64,000 bases of DNA from Ochromonas danica (taxonomy: Eukaryota; Sar; Chrysophyceae; Chromulinales; Chromulinaceae): assembly GCA_015146655.1 (NCBI GenBank), contig VKHL01000017.1:186001-250000 (forward strand), in the 5' to 3' direction. A program made the translations under genes and the position numbers. The notes under the pieces were generated by a model. The model did no database searches, had not been told where the DNA came from, and saw only the letters and a list, made by a program, of their open reading frames with translations. Numbering within the stretch: the stretch's first letter is position 1; every line of letters begins with the position of its first letter. This document shows, one piece after another, positions 1 through 10,486 of the stretch.

Positions 1-907
1 ACTCAGAACATCGCTGTGCTACCTTTGCAAGTTGTAGAATGTGTAGCCTATTCCACCATTGTTTACTGGTCTGCTGGGTCTATCTAAAGATTGCGATGGA
101 TCTCGTTTCTTAACATTTATATCGTAATCAATTTAATATTATCGATTTTTATGGGTCAGGCTATTCGAGGTCAGGATGGTTACGGTGAACGGGAAGTCCA
201 ATAGCGGGATCTCCGAGGATCAAGCGAGGTGTATTGGTTGGATCTTATTGCTGGATTAGATTGTTAAGTTGAAATAGGTTACGGTTAGGGTAAAGCTGGT
301 TGAGGAGAAAGGAGGTTCTTATTCTTATCACTGTGTATTGAAATGCCGTGTGGAAAGCTGTTGTGACAAACAAACATGCGTATAACCTGTTTTCATTCGA
401 GGTTCGACTATTGAGGGACAGAATAATCAGGAGAGTTCTTCAAAATTTACAAAAGTCAACACCTTCTCTCTAAGTCTACAGTAGCAGCACAAACCATCAA
501 GTCTAGTTGATCGGGATGTCGTTGTTGCTCAACACATCCTCATGAGGACTCGAGGATAGGCAATGGAGCGAGTGTCGTGTCCTCCTCTTTGGAGTCTGTG
601 AGAGAAGAAAAAGAGAACACCAGCAATGCGATGATAGCGAATGAGATCTCTTCACTACTATCGCGGACAATTCAATCACAATAGAGGGTTGAAGTGCTGA
701 TCAAGAATGTGTTGGTTGATGTGATACTAATGATGATTTAATCTTAGCATTTATATAAAGGCTAAACGCAATAGTGAAAGCGGCCGGGAGGGCTTTGTAG
801 CAAAGACCTCTTGCGATCAATTCCAATTGACTCTAACAGCATGTGATAGTAGTTGGTAGTAGTAGGACGACGAGAATACAAGTGATATAGTAATATGCGG
901 CAGTTGT
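1..907. other. Non-coding left edge
   Basis: No open frame with coding character is visible on either strand. The only recognisable content is the duplicated 226-base segment at 315-540, listed separately. The remainder is AT-rich unique sequence that forms the 3' flank of the minus-strand secreted-protein gene ending at 908. An exon of a gene lying further left cannot be excluded. Confidence 0.5.
315..540. repeat. 226-base copy of the ARM gene 3' end
   Basis: This stretch matches 2004-2229 base for base at a constant offset of 1,689, with one difference seen by eye (C at 530 against T at 2219). The source includes the last 38 bases of the ARM-repeat gene with its stop codon plus its 3' flank. 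The copy is therefore a detached gene end without a gene. Both copies are in the same orientation and flank the secreted-protein gene. The near identity implies recent duplication. Confidence 0.93.
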
Positions 908-1536
908 TTAGACTAGAGAATAGCCGTCGCGGTCGGCAGTGGTGACGGGGGAGATAGCCCCGCCAGACAGTGTGAGCCAGCCGTCCGATCCATAGACACC
1001 ATAACAGCCCTCTGAACTGATCACGACGACTGTGCCGTCTGTAGTGATGGACGTAGTGTTTTTATAGCATACAGACAAATTCTTCACGGCTCCTTTACTT
1101 GTGTCGTACTGAGTATAGTAGTTGGAGGCATCAGTGCTGAAATAGACGAAGTTCCCGCTGTTCACCAAGAAGCACTTGCTAGTGGCGTTAGAGGAGAGGT
1201 TAGGAAGGGAGACCGTGCTCTGCAGACTCAAGGATCTGCCGTAGATCTTGTCGTAGAGAAAGATATAGAGAGTGTTCACGCTGTCCAGAGAGTCGATCAC
1301 GTAGAGGTGGTCAGGGTCTGAACTGTAAGCGCAAGCGCGACTGAAGGGTCCCAGCGAGCCCGCCCCATAGCAGCCAAAGGACGAGCCGTCTGATCCGCAA
1401 GTCAAATATCCGATACTAGTGAGATCATCAGACACCGTGAAGGTGGTATAGAACGATGGGGTTTCTGTTTGCTGTTGATTAGCGGGAAAGTGAAACTTGA
1501 GATCGCTTCTCCCGTCTTTGCGGACGATCTCTCGGT

Positions 1537-1567
<31 letters not shown>

Positions 1568-1636
1568 TGATGTCATGGCAATGAGAAGAGAGAAGGCCAA
1601 CAGGCAGAGGCTAAGACAGAGCATAATACGAGTCAT
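908..1636 (-). CDS. Small secreted protein of unknown function
   Basis: Single exon, 242 residues. The chosen ATG (complement of 1634-1636) begins a clear signal peptide: Met-Thr-Arg followed by a Leu/Ile/Cys-rich core ending near Ala-Met-Thr-Ser-Ala. An alanine run of nine residues, encoded by a GCT/GCA microsatellite at about 1540-1567, follows directly. The mature part is rich in Ser, Thr, Tyr and Gly, has several Asn-X-Ser/Thr sites and paired cysteines, and shows loosely repeated beta-strand-like phrases (YVIDSLDS, YFSTDAS, VVISSEG), which may suggest a beta-propeller-like fold. I do not recognise a family. It sits between the two copies of the duplicated ARM 3' segment and may have been carried with that rearrangement. 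Confidence 0.6.
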
Positions 1637-2191
1637 GATGACAACACAAACAGATCTTTCAGTTCTGAAGGCCTGGAAGGGGCACAAGCAAGAAGCATCC
1701 CACGCAATAATACTGTCTGTCTCAAGGGAACGCTTGAAATAGTCGAACGGTCTGGCATGAAGTCGGCCTCAACACGAATTATTTTGGAGAGCTCATCAAA
1801 GATCATCAAATCTCCGTCGACATCGAGTGCTGCATGCTTCTGTTCGGCAAGGACAACTGACCCAGTCAGAGAAGATCTCTGAGGATCTGATGTATTTGTT
1901 GGATCAGATTGTTAGTTGGTTAGTTTAGAATAATATAGATTGGATTGTATTTTATTCAGAAAGAGATAGAAGGTACTGTAGCTCCGAGTCCGTACACGGC
2001 ACTGTTCTTATTCTTATCACTGTGTATTGAAATGCCGTGTGGAAAGCTGTTGTGACAAACAAACATGCGTATAACCTGTTTTCATTCGAGGTTCGACTAT
2101 TGAGGGACAGAATAATCAGGAGAGTTCTTCAAAATTTACAAAAGTCAACACCTTCTCTCTAAGTCTACAGTAGCAGCACAAACCATCAAGT
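1637..2191. other. Intergenic segment with a possible EF-hand fragment
   Basis: It contains the promoter side of the secreted-protein gene and the 3' flank of the ARM gene. On the minus strand at about 1745-1905 one frame reads through roughly 50 codons, including LDVDGDLMIFDELSKII. That resembles an EF-hand calcium loop but is one residue shorter than the 12-residue consensus. There is no start codon or neighbouring exon, so this is at most a gene fragment. The second copy of the duplicated 226-base segment starts at 2004. Confidence 0.35.
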
Positions 2192-5100
2192 CTAGTTGAT
2201 CGGGATGTCGTTGTTGCTTAACACATCCTTGGCCATTTGTGCCCAATCCAGCACCTCTTTGTAGTCCTTGGCATTCGACTTGATCTGTTCCTGGCAGATG
2301 GTGACGATGGTGGTCACGATGTCCAGCACATAGTTGTCTTGCAGCTGCAATTTGATGCGTTGGGATTTGCTCAGGTTGACGATGAGACGACAGCCCCACT
2401 GCAAGGTGACATAAGGGATGAGCTCAGGCTGAGAGTTCACGTTGGGGTTGGCGTAGTGCGTGGCTTTGATCAGAGTCGTGGCCAGCACTTCTGCTAAATT
2501 GGAGTTGTACAGACGGGTGGAGTTCTTCACAGTATTACTCTTCGAGTACTGAGTCGTCATATTGAGCAGGTTAGTTCCAGTAGAGGCTCTGCTGGAAGGC
2601 AAAGGCAAAGCTGCGGAAGAGGTTCGCATGGAGGCAGTGGCTTGAGAGCCGTTATGCTCCTCACCCATGCTGACCTCGCGTGCTGTCTGCATAAGGTTGC
2701 CCAACGCCCAGTATATAATACTATGTAGCTTCATCTCTACCAGATACTCCGTGGCCTGCTGGCTGGGCCGCTTCAACAAGCGGACTAGGACATCACATGC
2801 TCCGGCAGCACCCAGCTTAGTCGCGTTGTTGGCATGATTGGCAGCAATCTCACCAATTGCGCGCACAGCCCAATGATAAACGTTATTAGGGAACTTCATA
2901 AAGACTGCACTGCTATTGAGTTCCTCATCCGACACGCTAGACAAGAGCTGGCAGAGGTTGGGACAGATATCTGCAGTGCCCAGCAGATTGCGATTAGCGA
3001 TGCAATCATGACTCAGATTGACAACAGCTTGTAGGCACTCCAACACAATGGTGCTGTTCTGACGATGAGTGACGAGAATATCTGCGATATAGTTGCAGAC
3101 AGAGCGGCATTTCAACTTGTTCTTCTTGTTGTTCTTCGTGATCTTACTCACGATAACACATCCGAAGTGAGAGATGAACTCTGTTTCAAGGTCATTGTAG
3201 AGGATCTTCATCAACCTGCGAATGATCTTGGGAGCTGCATTAATCTTGGCTTGATTCTCCTCAAGGTTATACTCACAGATGCCAATGAGAGCGAAGAAGA
3301 CGCCATAGAGGACCACACTGCTCTCCGCATAGGCCTGGATGTAGATGTCGATTTCCTCCACCAATTGCTCTTGCAGACAGAGCAAACGATTGCTTTCTTC
3401 GTTCGACTTGCATAGGGTTCCGATGCAAACGAGTATCTTTTGAATGAAATACTCGTCACTGTTGTTCAGAACGGCTTCCTTTGCCAGCAGAGAATAGAAC
3501 GTGCTGCACAGATTGTAATGGTAAAGTCGTCCTTTCTCCGCAAACATGGTCACTGCCATGCAGATGGAGCGCAGCACGTTGGTGTTGTTGTAGATCTTCT
3601 GTTGTGTTGTTCCATTCGTCTGTGGCAGTTGGATGGAACTGTTAAGGGCAGTGTTTCGATTCAAATGAGTCTGTAAGACAGAGAAGAGCAGGTCATAATT
3701 GGAAGCATTGACATAGAATGACTTGAAAGAAACAACATCGCTGCTCGCATTATCCGAGGCAGTGGGAGTGGCGGGAGACACAGAATTGACGGAGACTGGT
3801 CCAGTTGGCGGGTCTATCACAGGATCATGGAACTTATACGAGCGTGGAGGTGTTAATGCCCGCTCGAGCTCTTCTTTGCTGGACTCAATGATAGCCTTGA
3901 CAGGAGTCTTGAGAGAAGCTCCCTGACCACCTTTAACAGTGGTTGCCAACTTGCGCCACCTTGAGCTGCCGGGGCGATACTCCACATTGCCAAGCAAGAA
4001 GCAGGCATGCTCAACCAAGCTGTCCGCGTAAATATGCACACGGAGAAGGTCGAGTAATGTGGGTAGAATCACTGTGGACTGAGAGATGTAGTGAGTGTTT
4101 TGGGGAGCAAACATCACCAAACTGCGCAGACAACGTGCAATCTGAGTGGCACAGCCCAGCACTTCCTTGTGTTGCACCAGCAGAGGAGTTAACACCTCGA
4201 CGAGCTCCAACTTCTCCGCGAAAACAGTCTGACCGCGAGGGTTGCGATTGCATATCGAAGCGACTGATGCAGCAACCCACTGAACCAAAGTAGCACGCTC
4301 TCCTTTGCTCGAGAGCACAGACAAGAGCTTCTCTGCCAAGCCCGCATCCAAGAAGGAGTTGGCAATAACGTGAGGATCCGCAGCTGTGCTCTGCGCAGCC
4401 GATGAAGGACTCGTTGCAGTGCTCTTCGCAGGGGTGGTCTTCGCAGGAGTGTTGGACTTGTTGTTGTTCACACAAATAGCCGAGATGGCCTTGAAAATAC
4501 TCGTTATGAGTTCCACATCGTTCTCGTAACGATTCACCAGAGCTGTCATGAGGGTGATGATGGAAGGACTGGAAGAAGAAGCGTCTTTAAAGCCCACCAG
4601 CTCCTGCTGGTTAGTCGGCAGCAAGCAGAGCTCATAGACATTGTCACAAGCTAACTTCAGAATATTCTTCCTATTCTCAGCTTCATTGGCAACCTCAGCA
4701 TAGTTGGAAATACAGTCGAAAGTATACTTAACGAGATGCTGCTGGGCGAGACGGAATCGCTCGTTAGCAGCATGACTGCCAGTCAAGAGAAGATAATTGA
4801 GATTGATGAGGATCCACTCGCACAAGACAGGCTCCTTGAAGTGTGCCTGGAAGGTCTTGACAAGAGCGGGGTTGGCATCTTGCTGGATAAAACGAGTCTT
4901 GTTTGCATCGTAAAGCGAGAGAGTGTAGATGGCCATGCATGCATAAACTAGCACCTCCGTGTGACCAACAGTCTGATAGTAATAGAGAGAGTGCATGTTG
5001 TTCATATTGTTATGATCTTTGCTTTCCTTGTCACCACTGCTTTCAGATTTCTCAGAGGCATGATGGTACTTGTTGAGGATGCTGACCAGCGTCTCGGCGA

Positions 5101-8100
5101 TCTTTGTTGTTTGGCCAAATAGTCGACGAGCTTCGATTAAGCAACTATTTGGGATGACAACCGTCTCACTAGTGTTTGCAGTGCTTTGAGTAGAGCTTTG
5201 CGCGGCAATAACATCCGCCGCCTTCTGACTCTCTTTGTTGCTGTCATTCTCGCCCGTCAACTTCTCACTGCCTGATGCCGTGCCTGCTGGGACATTGTAG
5301 AGACTAGTAGGAGCGGTGGCAGTATAAAGCAAGTGACAACCCCATTTGGCAACTTTAGCATGCTTCTCGTGGAGTTTGAGAGTCTTCACAATCAACTTGC
5401 TGCCCTGCTCGTTGAAAATGGAGACAAAGTTGGTTTTCGAGGCCAGACAGAGATTGATCAAAGTTCTGTAAATTCCCTCCACTACAAAGTGAACATTCTC
5501 ATGCTTGGCAAGCATTTCCAACAAGAGGTCAATAGCATGCAATGAAGTCAGCTTTTGGACGTTCGGCTCGCACTCAGAGGTCAAGGCTTCCAGTGCATTC
5601 ACCAACTTCACTACCACCAAAGGATTTGTCAAATGAATCTGCAATGAATGGATGAGAAGTTCGCAGGCATTGTTCTTATGAAGAGCTAACTTGTTCACTG
5701 GGAGGCGAGCCAGTGCTGTGAGTGCTAATCCACCGGCGCGCTGTACATCTTCATAGTCAATGAACTTCTGCATAACTGCAATGGATACTTCTAGTGCACC
5801 CTTCTCAACTAATTTGCGAGTATTTCCTTTATGCACTTTATCGGTACGTTGTTTGACAGCCAACGCGGCGATGGAGGTCAGCGCTTGAGTGACCACACTA
5901 TGCATGTTAGCGTATTGATAGAGAATGTCTACCACCAAAGCACAGGCACCGTTTTTACCAAGAAGATTAACGTTTGTACCATCCAAACAGAGATTCGAAA
6001 TAGCATGACACATGTTTTCTGCAATGAAATGGTTGGTGGGGATATGACTGGAACACGCTGTCACGAGCGTGGTATTCACATCACTCTTCTGCAATCTCTC
6101 CAAATTGCCTTCATCGCGATAAGCCAGTGCTGCTACAGCAAGAGCGGCATAGCGCACCACATTAGCATCATTGGCATACAGCTTCAGAGCATTACACACT
6201 GCTTCACAAGCACCATAAGCACCCATCCATGCAATATTGTTAATCGACTTGCATAGATAGTAAATACTATAGCAAGTGTTGGTACACACATCTGCTTGAG
6301 CAGAATGTCGTTTCAAGGCAGTCACAACAGCCTCACATGCACCAGAAGAAGATAAGCGCGACTGGTTGTTAGGGTCTCTGGCCAATTGGCCAATGCAAAG
6401 AGCCCCAATGCTGGCCACGACTGGACTGATGGCTTGTCTCTGCACAGCGCTAGTAATCATTTCATTCAATCCTGCAGTACGCAGCTTGGCGGAAGTTGCC
6501 AAGTAAAGTGCTTGGCTCCCCTTGGTAATAGACTTCAAATCATCATTGCCCTTGGCTCTAGCACTTGGTGGGGCAGAGTCATCATTCGATGAAATAGAAA
6601 CTTCAATTGTGTGAGGAGAAGATTGAGCAAGAATTTTCTCCACAAACCGACAACCCCATTCAGCCATCGCCTCCTCACTAGCATGGTTACCTAACATGGC
6701 CGAGAGGGTGTCTAAAATCTCCGAGGTAATCACTTTGCTCAAGACGCGATCATCACAAGCCATGTAATACAATCCTTGGAATGTCCATCGCACCAAAACA
6801 TCATTGTCTGGATTTTTCTTTATTGACTTGATGCTATAAGAGATTAAGCCACCATGACCAACCCGGTAAATCAACTCATCGGTCTCGCTGGAAATCAAAT
6901 TGACCACAGCATGGCAGGCCTCCGTGGCAAAGACTTCGTTGGCGAAGTGATGCTTAAACACAGCCAGAATACTTTCAGGAGCAAAATCTCTGACCAATCG
7001 ACTGCGGTTGTTTGTGTTCAGGGCGAGGTTGCGAATAGCGTAACAGCATTCGATGCAAACGCCCAGGTTTGTAGGATACTTCTGCAATGCAAGGATTGTG
7101 TTCTCACAACCTCCATTGGTGCCCAAAATCTCCAAGTTGGTCGCATTATTGTTGCCAAGGTGTCCAATAGCACGACAGATCCAACAAATGAGCTCTGGAT
7201 TGTTCATGTACTTCATGAGGGCTCTAGCCATAGTCTCACAAGCGCCAGCATGGCCTAAGCGCTCACGGTTGCTCTCTAGCGCACACAAAGAGCGAATAGC
7301 ATCACAGGCAGCAGCAAGGATGTTTTTGTCGCCATTATGCTTCTTCACCGCGGTAACAATGAGTTCGCTCACGTTACAAACACCCAAACCCTTCGCGTTC
7401 TCCAAGCACACCGAGGACTTATATTCTTCAGAATAACGGCAAAGATAAGCAGCACACCAAAGAGCTTTCTCACATACAACAACATGTCCTCCAAGCTCTC
7501 GTAACACCACTGCGAGTGTTGGACACATACTTGCCTTGTATAATGCACGCTGACGGTCCCCTGCATCCTCGACATAAGCTGATGGTGTATCCTTCGTAGA
7601 AAAATTAACAAAGTCAACCTTTGCGCTGGTATTACCGCTAGCACCACCAGAACCCGCTTCGATGGCAACCAAGACAGACTGTAAGATTCCAATCGCCGCG
7701 GCGTCCATTTTGCCTTCGACAGCTGTTTTCAAATTGTCCACAATTTGAGTTGATTCGGCCATCAGCTCTCGAATTTTCTCGGGATTCTCATGTCTGCGTT
7801 TATAACGACGCTTGAGATACTCGCTGTTCATTTGTGCGTAATTCTCGACCATCGAGGCGGTGTAGACCACAGAAGTAGCAGGCTGAGAGGCAGTGCTGGA
7901 TGACTGCGCTGGCTGCTGAGATGGTTCAGGAATGAGGGCCAAAGATTTAGTACTAGTGGGCTGAGAACCCTGCGCCGTGCCATGTGAAGAGACAAGGGAG
8001 AAGTTGGGCGTAATGTTCACTGGTGCGCCGTGCTCGGAAGATCCAAACAAGAGCTCTCCATGCTCTGTTTCCGACAGGTCCACAACGCTAATGAAAGAAC

Positions 8101-8131
8101 AGTCAAGGAGAGAAAGACAGCGGGTTAGCAT
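2192..8131 (-). CDS. Giant armadillo-repeat protein
   Basis: Intronless gene of 1,979 codons with an ATG start. After about 80 low-complexity residues, nearly the whole chain is made of ARM-type repeats. Typical phrases recur about every 42-45 residues: 'AIRNLALNTNNRSRL', 'AISNLCLDGTNVNLLGKNGACALVV', 'AIGEIAANHANNATKLGAAGACDVLVRLL'. Many units have the form CxAIxxLxxxxxNxxxLGxxGACE. Ser/Thr/Ala-rich linkers interrupt the array around residues 500-540, 1000-1060, 1240-1270 and 1440-1480. ARM solenoids are protein-binding scaffolds, and no catalytic domain is present. The partner and cellular site cannot be inferred. Its last 38 coding bases and 3' flank are duplicated at 315-540. It diverges from the PH-DnaJ gene across about 445 bases. 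Confidence 0.9.
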   Translation of the reverse strand: MLTRCLSLLDCSFISVVDLSETEHGELLFGSSEHGAPVNITPNFSLVSSHGTAQGSQPTSTKSLALIPEPSQQPAQSSSTASQPATSVVYTASMVENYAQMNSEYLKRRYKRRHENPEKIRELMAESTQIVDNLKTAVEGKMDAAAIGILQSVLVAIEAGSGGASGNTSAKVDFVNFSTKDTPSAYVEDAGDRQRALYKASMCPTLAVVLRELGGHVVVCEKALWCAAYLCRYSEEYKSSVCLENAKGLGVCNVSELIVTAVKKHNGDKNILAAACDAIRSLCALESNRERLGHAGACETMARALMKYMNNPELICWICRAIGHLGNNNATNLEILGTNGGCENTILALQKYPTNLGVCIECCYAIRNLALNTNNRSRLVRDFAPESILAVFKHHFANEVFATEACHAVVNLISSETDELIYRVGHGGLISYSIKSIKKNPDNDVLVRWTFQGLYYMACDDRVLSKVITSEILDTLSAMLGNHASEEAMAEWGCRFVEKILAQSSPHTIEVSISSNDDSAPPSARAKGNDDLKSITKGSQALYLATSAKLRTAGLNEMITSAVQRQAISPVVASIGALCIGQLARDPNNQSRLSSSGACEAVVTALKRHSAQADVCTNTCYSIYYLCKSINNIAWMGAYGACEAVCNALKLYANDANVVRYAALAVAALAYRDEGNLERLQKSDVNTTLVTACSSHIPTNHFIAENMCHAISNLCLDGTNVNLLGKNGACALVVDILYQYANMHSVVTQALTSIAALAVKQRTDKVHKGNTRKLVEKGALEVSIAVMQKFIDYEDVQRAGGLALTALARLPVNKLALHKNNACELLIHSLQIHLTNPLVVVKLVNALEALTSECEPNVQKLTSLHAIDLLLEMLAKHENVHFVVEGIYRTLINLCLASKTNFVSIFNEQGSKLIVKTLKLHEKHAKVAKWGCHLLYTATAPTSLYNVPAGTASGSEKLTGENDSNKESQKAADVIAAQSSTQSTANTSETVVIPNSCLIEARRLFGQTTKIAETLVSILNKYHHASEKSESSGDKESKDHNNMNNMHSLYYYQTVGHTEVLVYACMAIYTLSLYDANKTRFIQQDANPALVKTFQAHFKEPVLCEWILINLNYLLLTGSHAANERFRLAQQHLVKYTFDCISNYAEVANEAENRKNILKLACDNVYELCLLPTNQQELVGFKDASSSSPSIITLMTALVNRYENDVELITSIFKAISAICVNNNKSNTPAKTTPAKSTATSPSSAAQSTAADPHVIANSFLDAGLAEKLLSVLSSKGERATLVQWVAASVASICNRNPRGQTVFAEKLELVEVLTPLLVQHKEVLGCATQIARCLRSLVMFAPQNTHYISQSTVILPTLLDLLRVHIYADSLVEHACFLLGNVEYRPGSSRWRKLATTVKGGQGASLKTPVKAIIESSKEELERALTPPRSYKFHDPVIDPPTGPVSVNSVSPATPTASDNASSDVVSFKSFYVNASNYDLLFSVLQTHLNRNTALNSSIQLPQTNGTTQQKIYNNTNVLRSICMAVTMFAEKGRLYHYNLCSTFYSLLAKEAVLNNSDEYFIQKILVCIGTLCKSNEESNRLLCLQEQLVEEIDIYIQAYAESSVVLYGVFFALIGICEYNLEENQAKINAAPKIIRRLMKILYNDLETEFISHFGCVIVSKITKNNKKNKLKCRSVCNYIADILVTHRQNSTIVLECLQAVVNLSHDCIANRNLLGTADICPNLCQLLSSVSDEELNSSAVFMKFPNNVYHWAVRAIGEIAANHANNATKLGAAGACDVLVRLLKRPSQQATEYLVEMKLHSIIYWALGNLMQTAREVSMGEEHNGSQATASMRTSSAALPLPSSRASTGTNLLNMTTQYSKSNTVKNSTRLYNSNLAEVLATTLIKATHYANPNVNSQPELIPYVTLQWGCRLIVNLSKSQRIKLQLQDNYVLDIVTTIVTICQEQIKSNAKDYKEVLDWAQMAKDVLSNNDIPIN

Positions 8132-8576
8132 ATGTTAACAGTGTGAAGAACAACAGGGGCAGGTTTTCCTCACTCCATCATTTTTACACACTAAAACAAA
8201 ATCAAAGAATCTTCTAAAATAATAGAAACTCTATCGATTTCAAACCCACAAGAAAGAATCAATGGTGATAGCAACACTCAATTCTCAGTTAAACTGTGTG
8301 AATTGAGAAGAGCTTTTCTTCACCACGTCGACGATAAGCAAGCCAAGCGAAGGCAAAGGAATGCCAAAATAGACGACCGCAGCAGACCTGCTGGGCGGGC
8401 AGTGGCTTCTGGCTCTGAAAAGCCGCAATTATGGACTTATAAACCCATACAAATCCTCTACCACGCAATATAGTAATTAATCGACGGATCGTGTGCTGAA
8501 GAAAGTGGTGGGGGTTGCTATTCTTTCATGATAAATACAGTATAGTATAGTGAATGAAGCGATAGACCAGTGGAAA
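8132..8576. promoter_or_regulatory. Divergent promoter region, ARM gene and PH-DnaJ gene
   Basis: This 445-base region lies between two outward-facing start codons and must hold both promoters. It is AT-rich next to the PH-DnaJ start (TATAGTATAGTG just upstream). No longer open frame or repeat is seen. No specific factor site can be assigned. Confidence 0.45.
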
Positions 8577-10485
8577 ATGGAGGGATATGTGACAATAAGA
8601 GGTACTTTCACAGCAGCTAGAGTGTGGATGGTGTTGGATGGGCAATACCTCACCTATTACGATCGCTTTGATGTCAAGCAACAACAGCCCAGGGGATTGA
8701 AAGGATTTCTCATGGTCAAAGATGCTTCCGTGACCAAACTAAGTCGCCAAGTTTTGCCTAATGGGGTGAAAGTCAAGACTCTGAAAGAAAAGGTCGTTTT
8801 CTCCTGCAGCGATGAGAACGCCTGGTCGTACTGGTTCTCTGCCTTGTCCAAAGCCAGCAAACAACACGAAAAAGAAAGTGAGCATGAGGGAAAAATTGAT
8901 CGTTACAAGTCTCTTCTTGAAATCGGTCCTAATCAAGTTCTCTCCAAGCCGCTCATCTCCAGGGCATACAAACGTCTCAGTCTTAAAGCCCATCCAGACA
9001 AAGGCGGCGACCCCGGCGTCTTCCAAGCAATCCGAGAAGCTTACAACGCACTTCTTGCGATACAGGTGGATGCTGATGAACTAGCTAACTCCTATGTCAT
9101 CCACTATGAGGCGACGATAGAGAAGCGCCCTGGCGTGGGGCTGGGCGTGGCAGTGAGCGAAGACTCTGTCCGTCGACAGCTGATCGTCCAATCTATTCAC
9201 AAAGACACGAAGATACATTTCCTTAGTGAAGAAAGTGAAGGCGAGATTCGTCCAGGAGATGCGCTGATCGGCATTGACCAAGACGATTGTTCGAGGTGGC
9301 CTATGCTCAGAGTGAAGGCTCGACTCGATGCCGTGCGACTGCCCTTTGGAACGAAAGTTATCCTCACTTTTGAGCGGCGTGTGCCTCGAGATGCTATGTT
9401 TTCATCTTCATTCTCCTCTCCTATTCGTGAAGTGTCTTCCCCACCAGCCGCTACATCTCAAGCAGAACGAGAGCCTTCGACAGATTCTCATCGTTCTTCG
9501 TCACCGCCACCGCCTCCACCGCCAAATGATCTGCCCAGAGAGGCCGTCGAAGAACCTCTCAAATCACGTGGTGATAATCAGAGGGATAGAAGCGTAAAGG
9601 AGGAAGCGATGCAAAGCTCATCTCCTGCACACGTCCTCCCCAATCAACGAGATGGTGTGAATAGCATTCCTTCTCTCACTGTCCCCGACATTCATTTGGA
9701 ACTAGAAGAAGAGGAAGATCAGGGAAAGGAGGAACCTTGTCACACTGGCAGAGTGGAAGAGGCAAGCCCCATTGTCATCATCCCAGATAGCCCTCCAAGT
9801 GAGGGCCATGCAGAGTATCAACAGAGTTTACAAGAAGAGATCAAATCCCCCTGTGAGGAAGAATTCAATGATAGTCAGTCTTTGGGAGGTAGTGGTAGTG
9901 GTGAGTTGAGAGGTATGAGTCCTTATGATAAAGAAGACAACCCGCGACTCTTCCTCAACAATAGCAATACTAATAGCAATGCCAACAATTACAATGCTGC
10001 TGCTGCTGCTGCTGCTGCCAATCTTGTTGGTCGCGATGGCAACAACGGCACCAATGATCTGATCACACAACTCCAATTTGTTCTCTATAATAAGGATCAA
10101 GAAATAGGAAGGTAAGACTGCTCTCAATACTTTGTCCTGCACTCACTGGAACTAACCCTTACATGTTGTTGTCATGTTGTCATCGTGTTGTTGTCATTTG
10201 ATTGATTGCATCAGATTGCAGCAAATGAATGATTTTCTTCTTCAGCAGTTGAAGACTATTCATGAAGCGCATGATCGCCTCCAAGAGAAGTATCAATCAA
10301 AAGTGAACAATATCAATAGCCTTCGGACGAACTTCCGCGAACTCCAAGCCAAGACAACTTCTATGGTTAGTGACTGACGGTAACCTTTCTTCTTGTGAGT
10401 GACGCCCTCTAACTCTTTTCTCTTCATTCTCCAGCAAGAGCTGTTAGAGAGTCTCGGTGCTGGAGATGCTGACGTCGTGGGCTAA
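8577..10485 (+). CDS. PH - DnaJ - PDZ-like multidomain protein
   Basis: Three exons (8577-10111, 10215-10365, 10435-10485) join in frame to 578 codons. The chosen ATG begins MEGYVTIRG, the first strand of a pleckstrin-homology domain (about 1-95, closing helix ENAWSYWFSALSKA). A J-domain follows at about 108-165 with the diagnostic His-Pro-Asp at 139-141 (LSLKAHPDKGGDP). A PDZ-like segment spans about 175-270 (GVGLGVAVSEDS...EIRPGDALIGID). The rest is acidic and disordered with Pro and Ala runs, ending in a predicted coiled coil from exon 2 (LQQMNDFLLQQL...). The PH domain suggests phosphoinositide membrane targeting and the J-domain suggests stimulation of an Hsp70 there. This is inference. 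A 22-bp minisatellite begins one base after the stop codon. Confidence 0.85.
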
Positions 10486-10486
10486 A

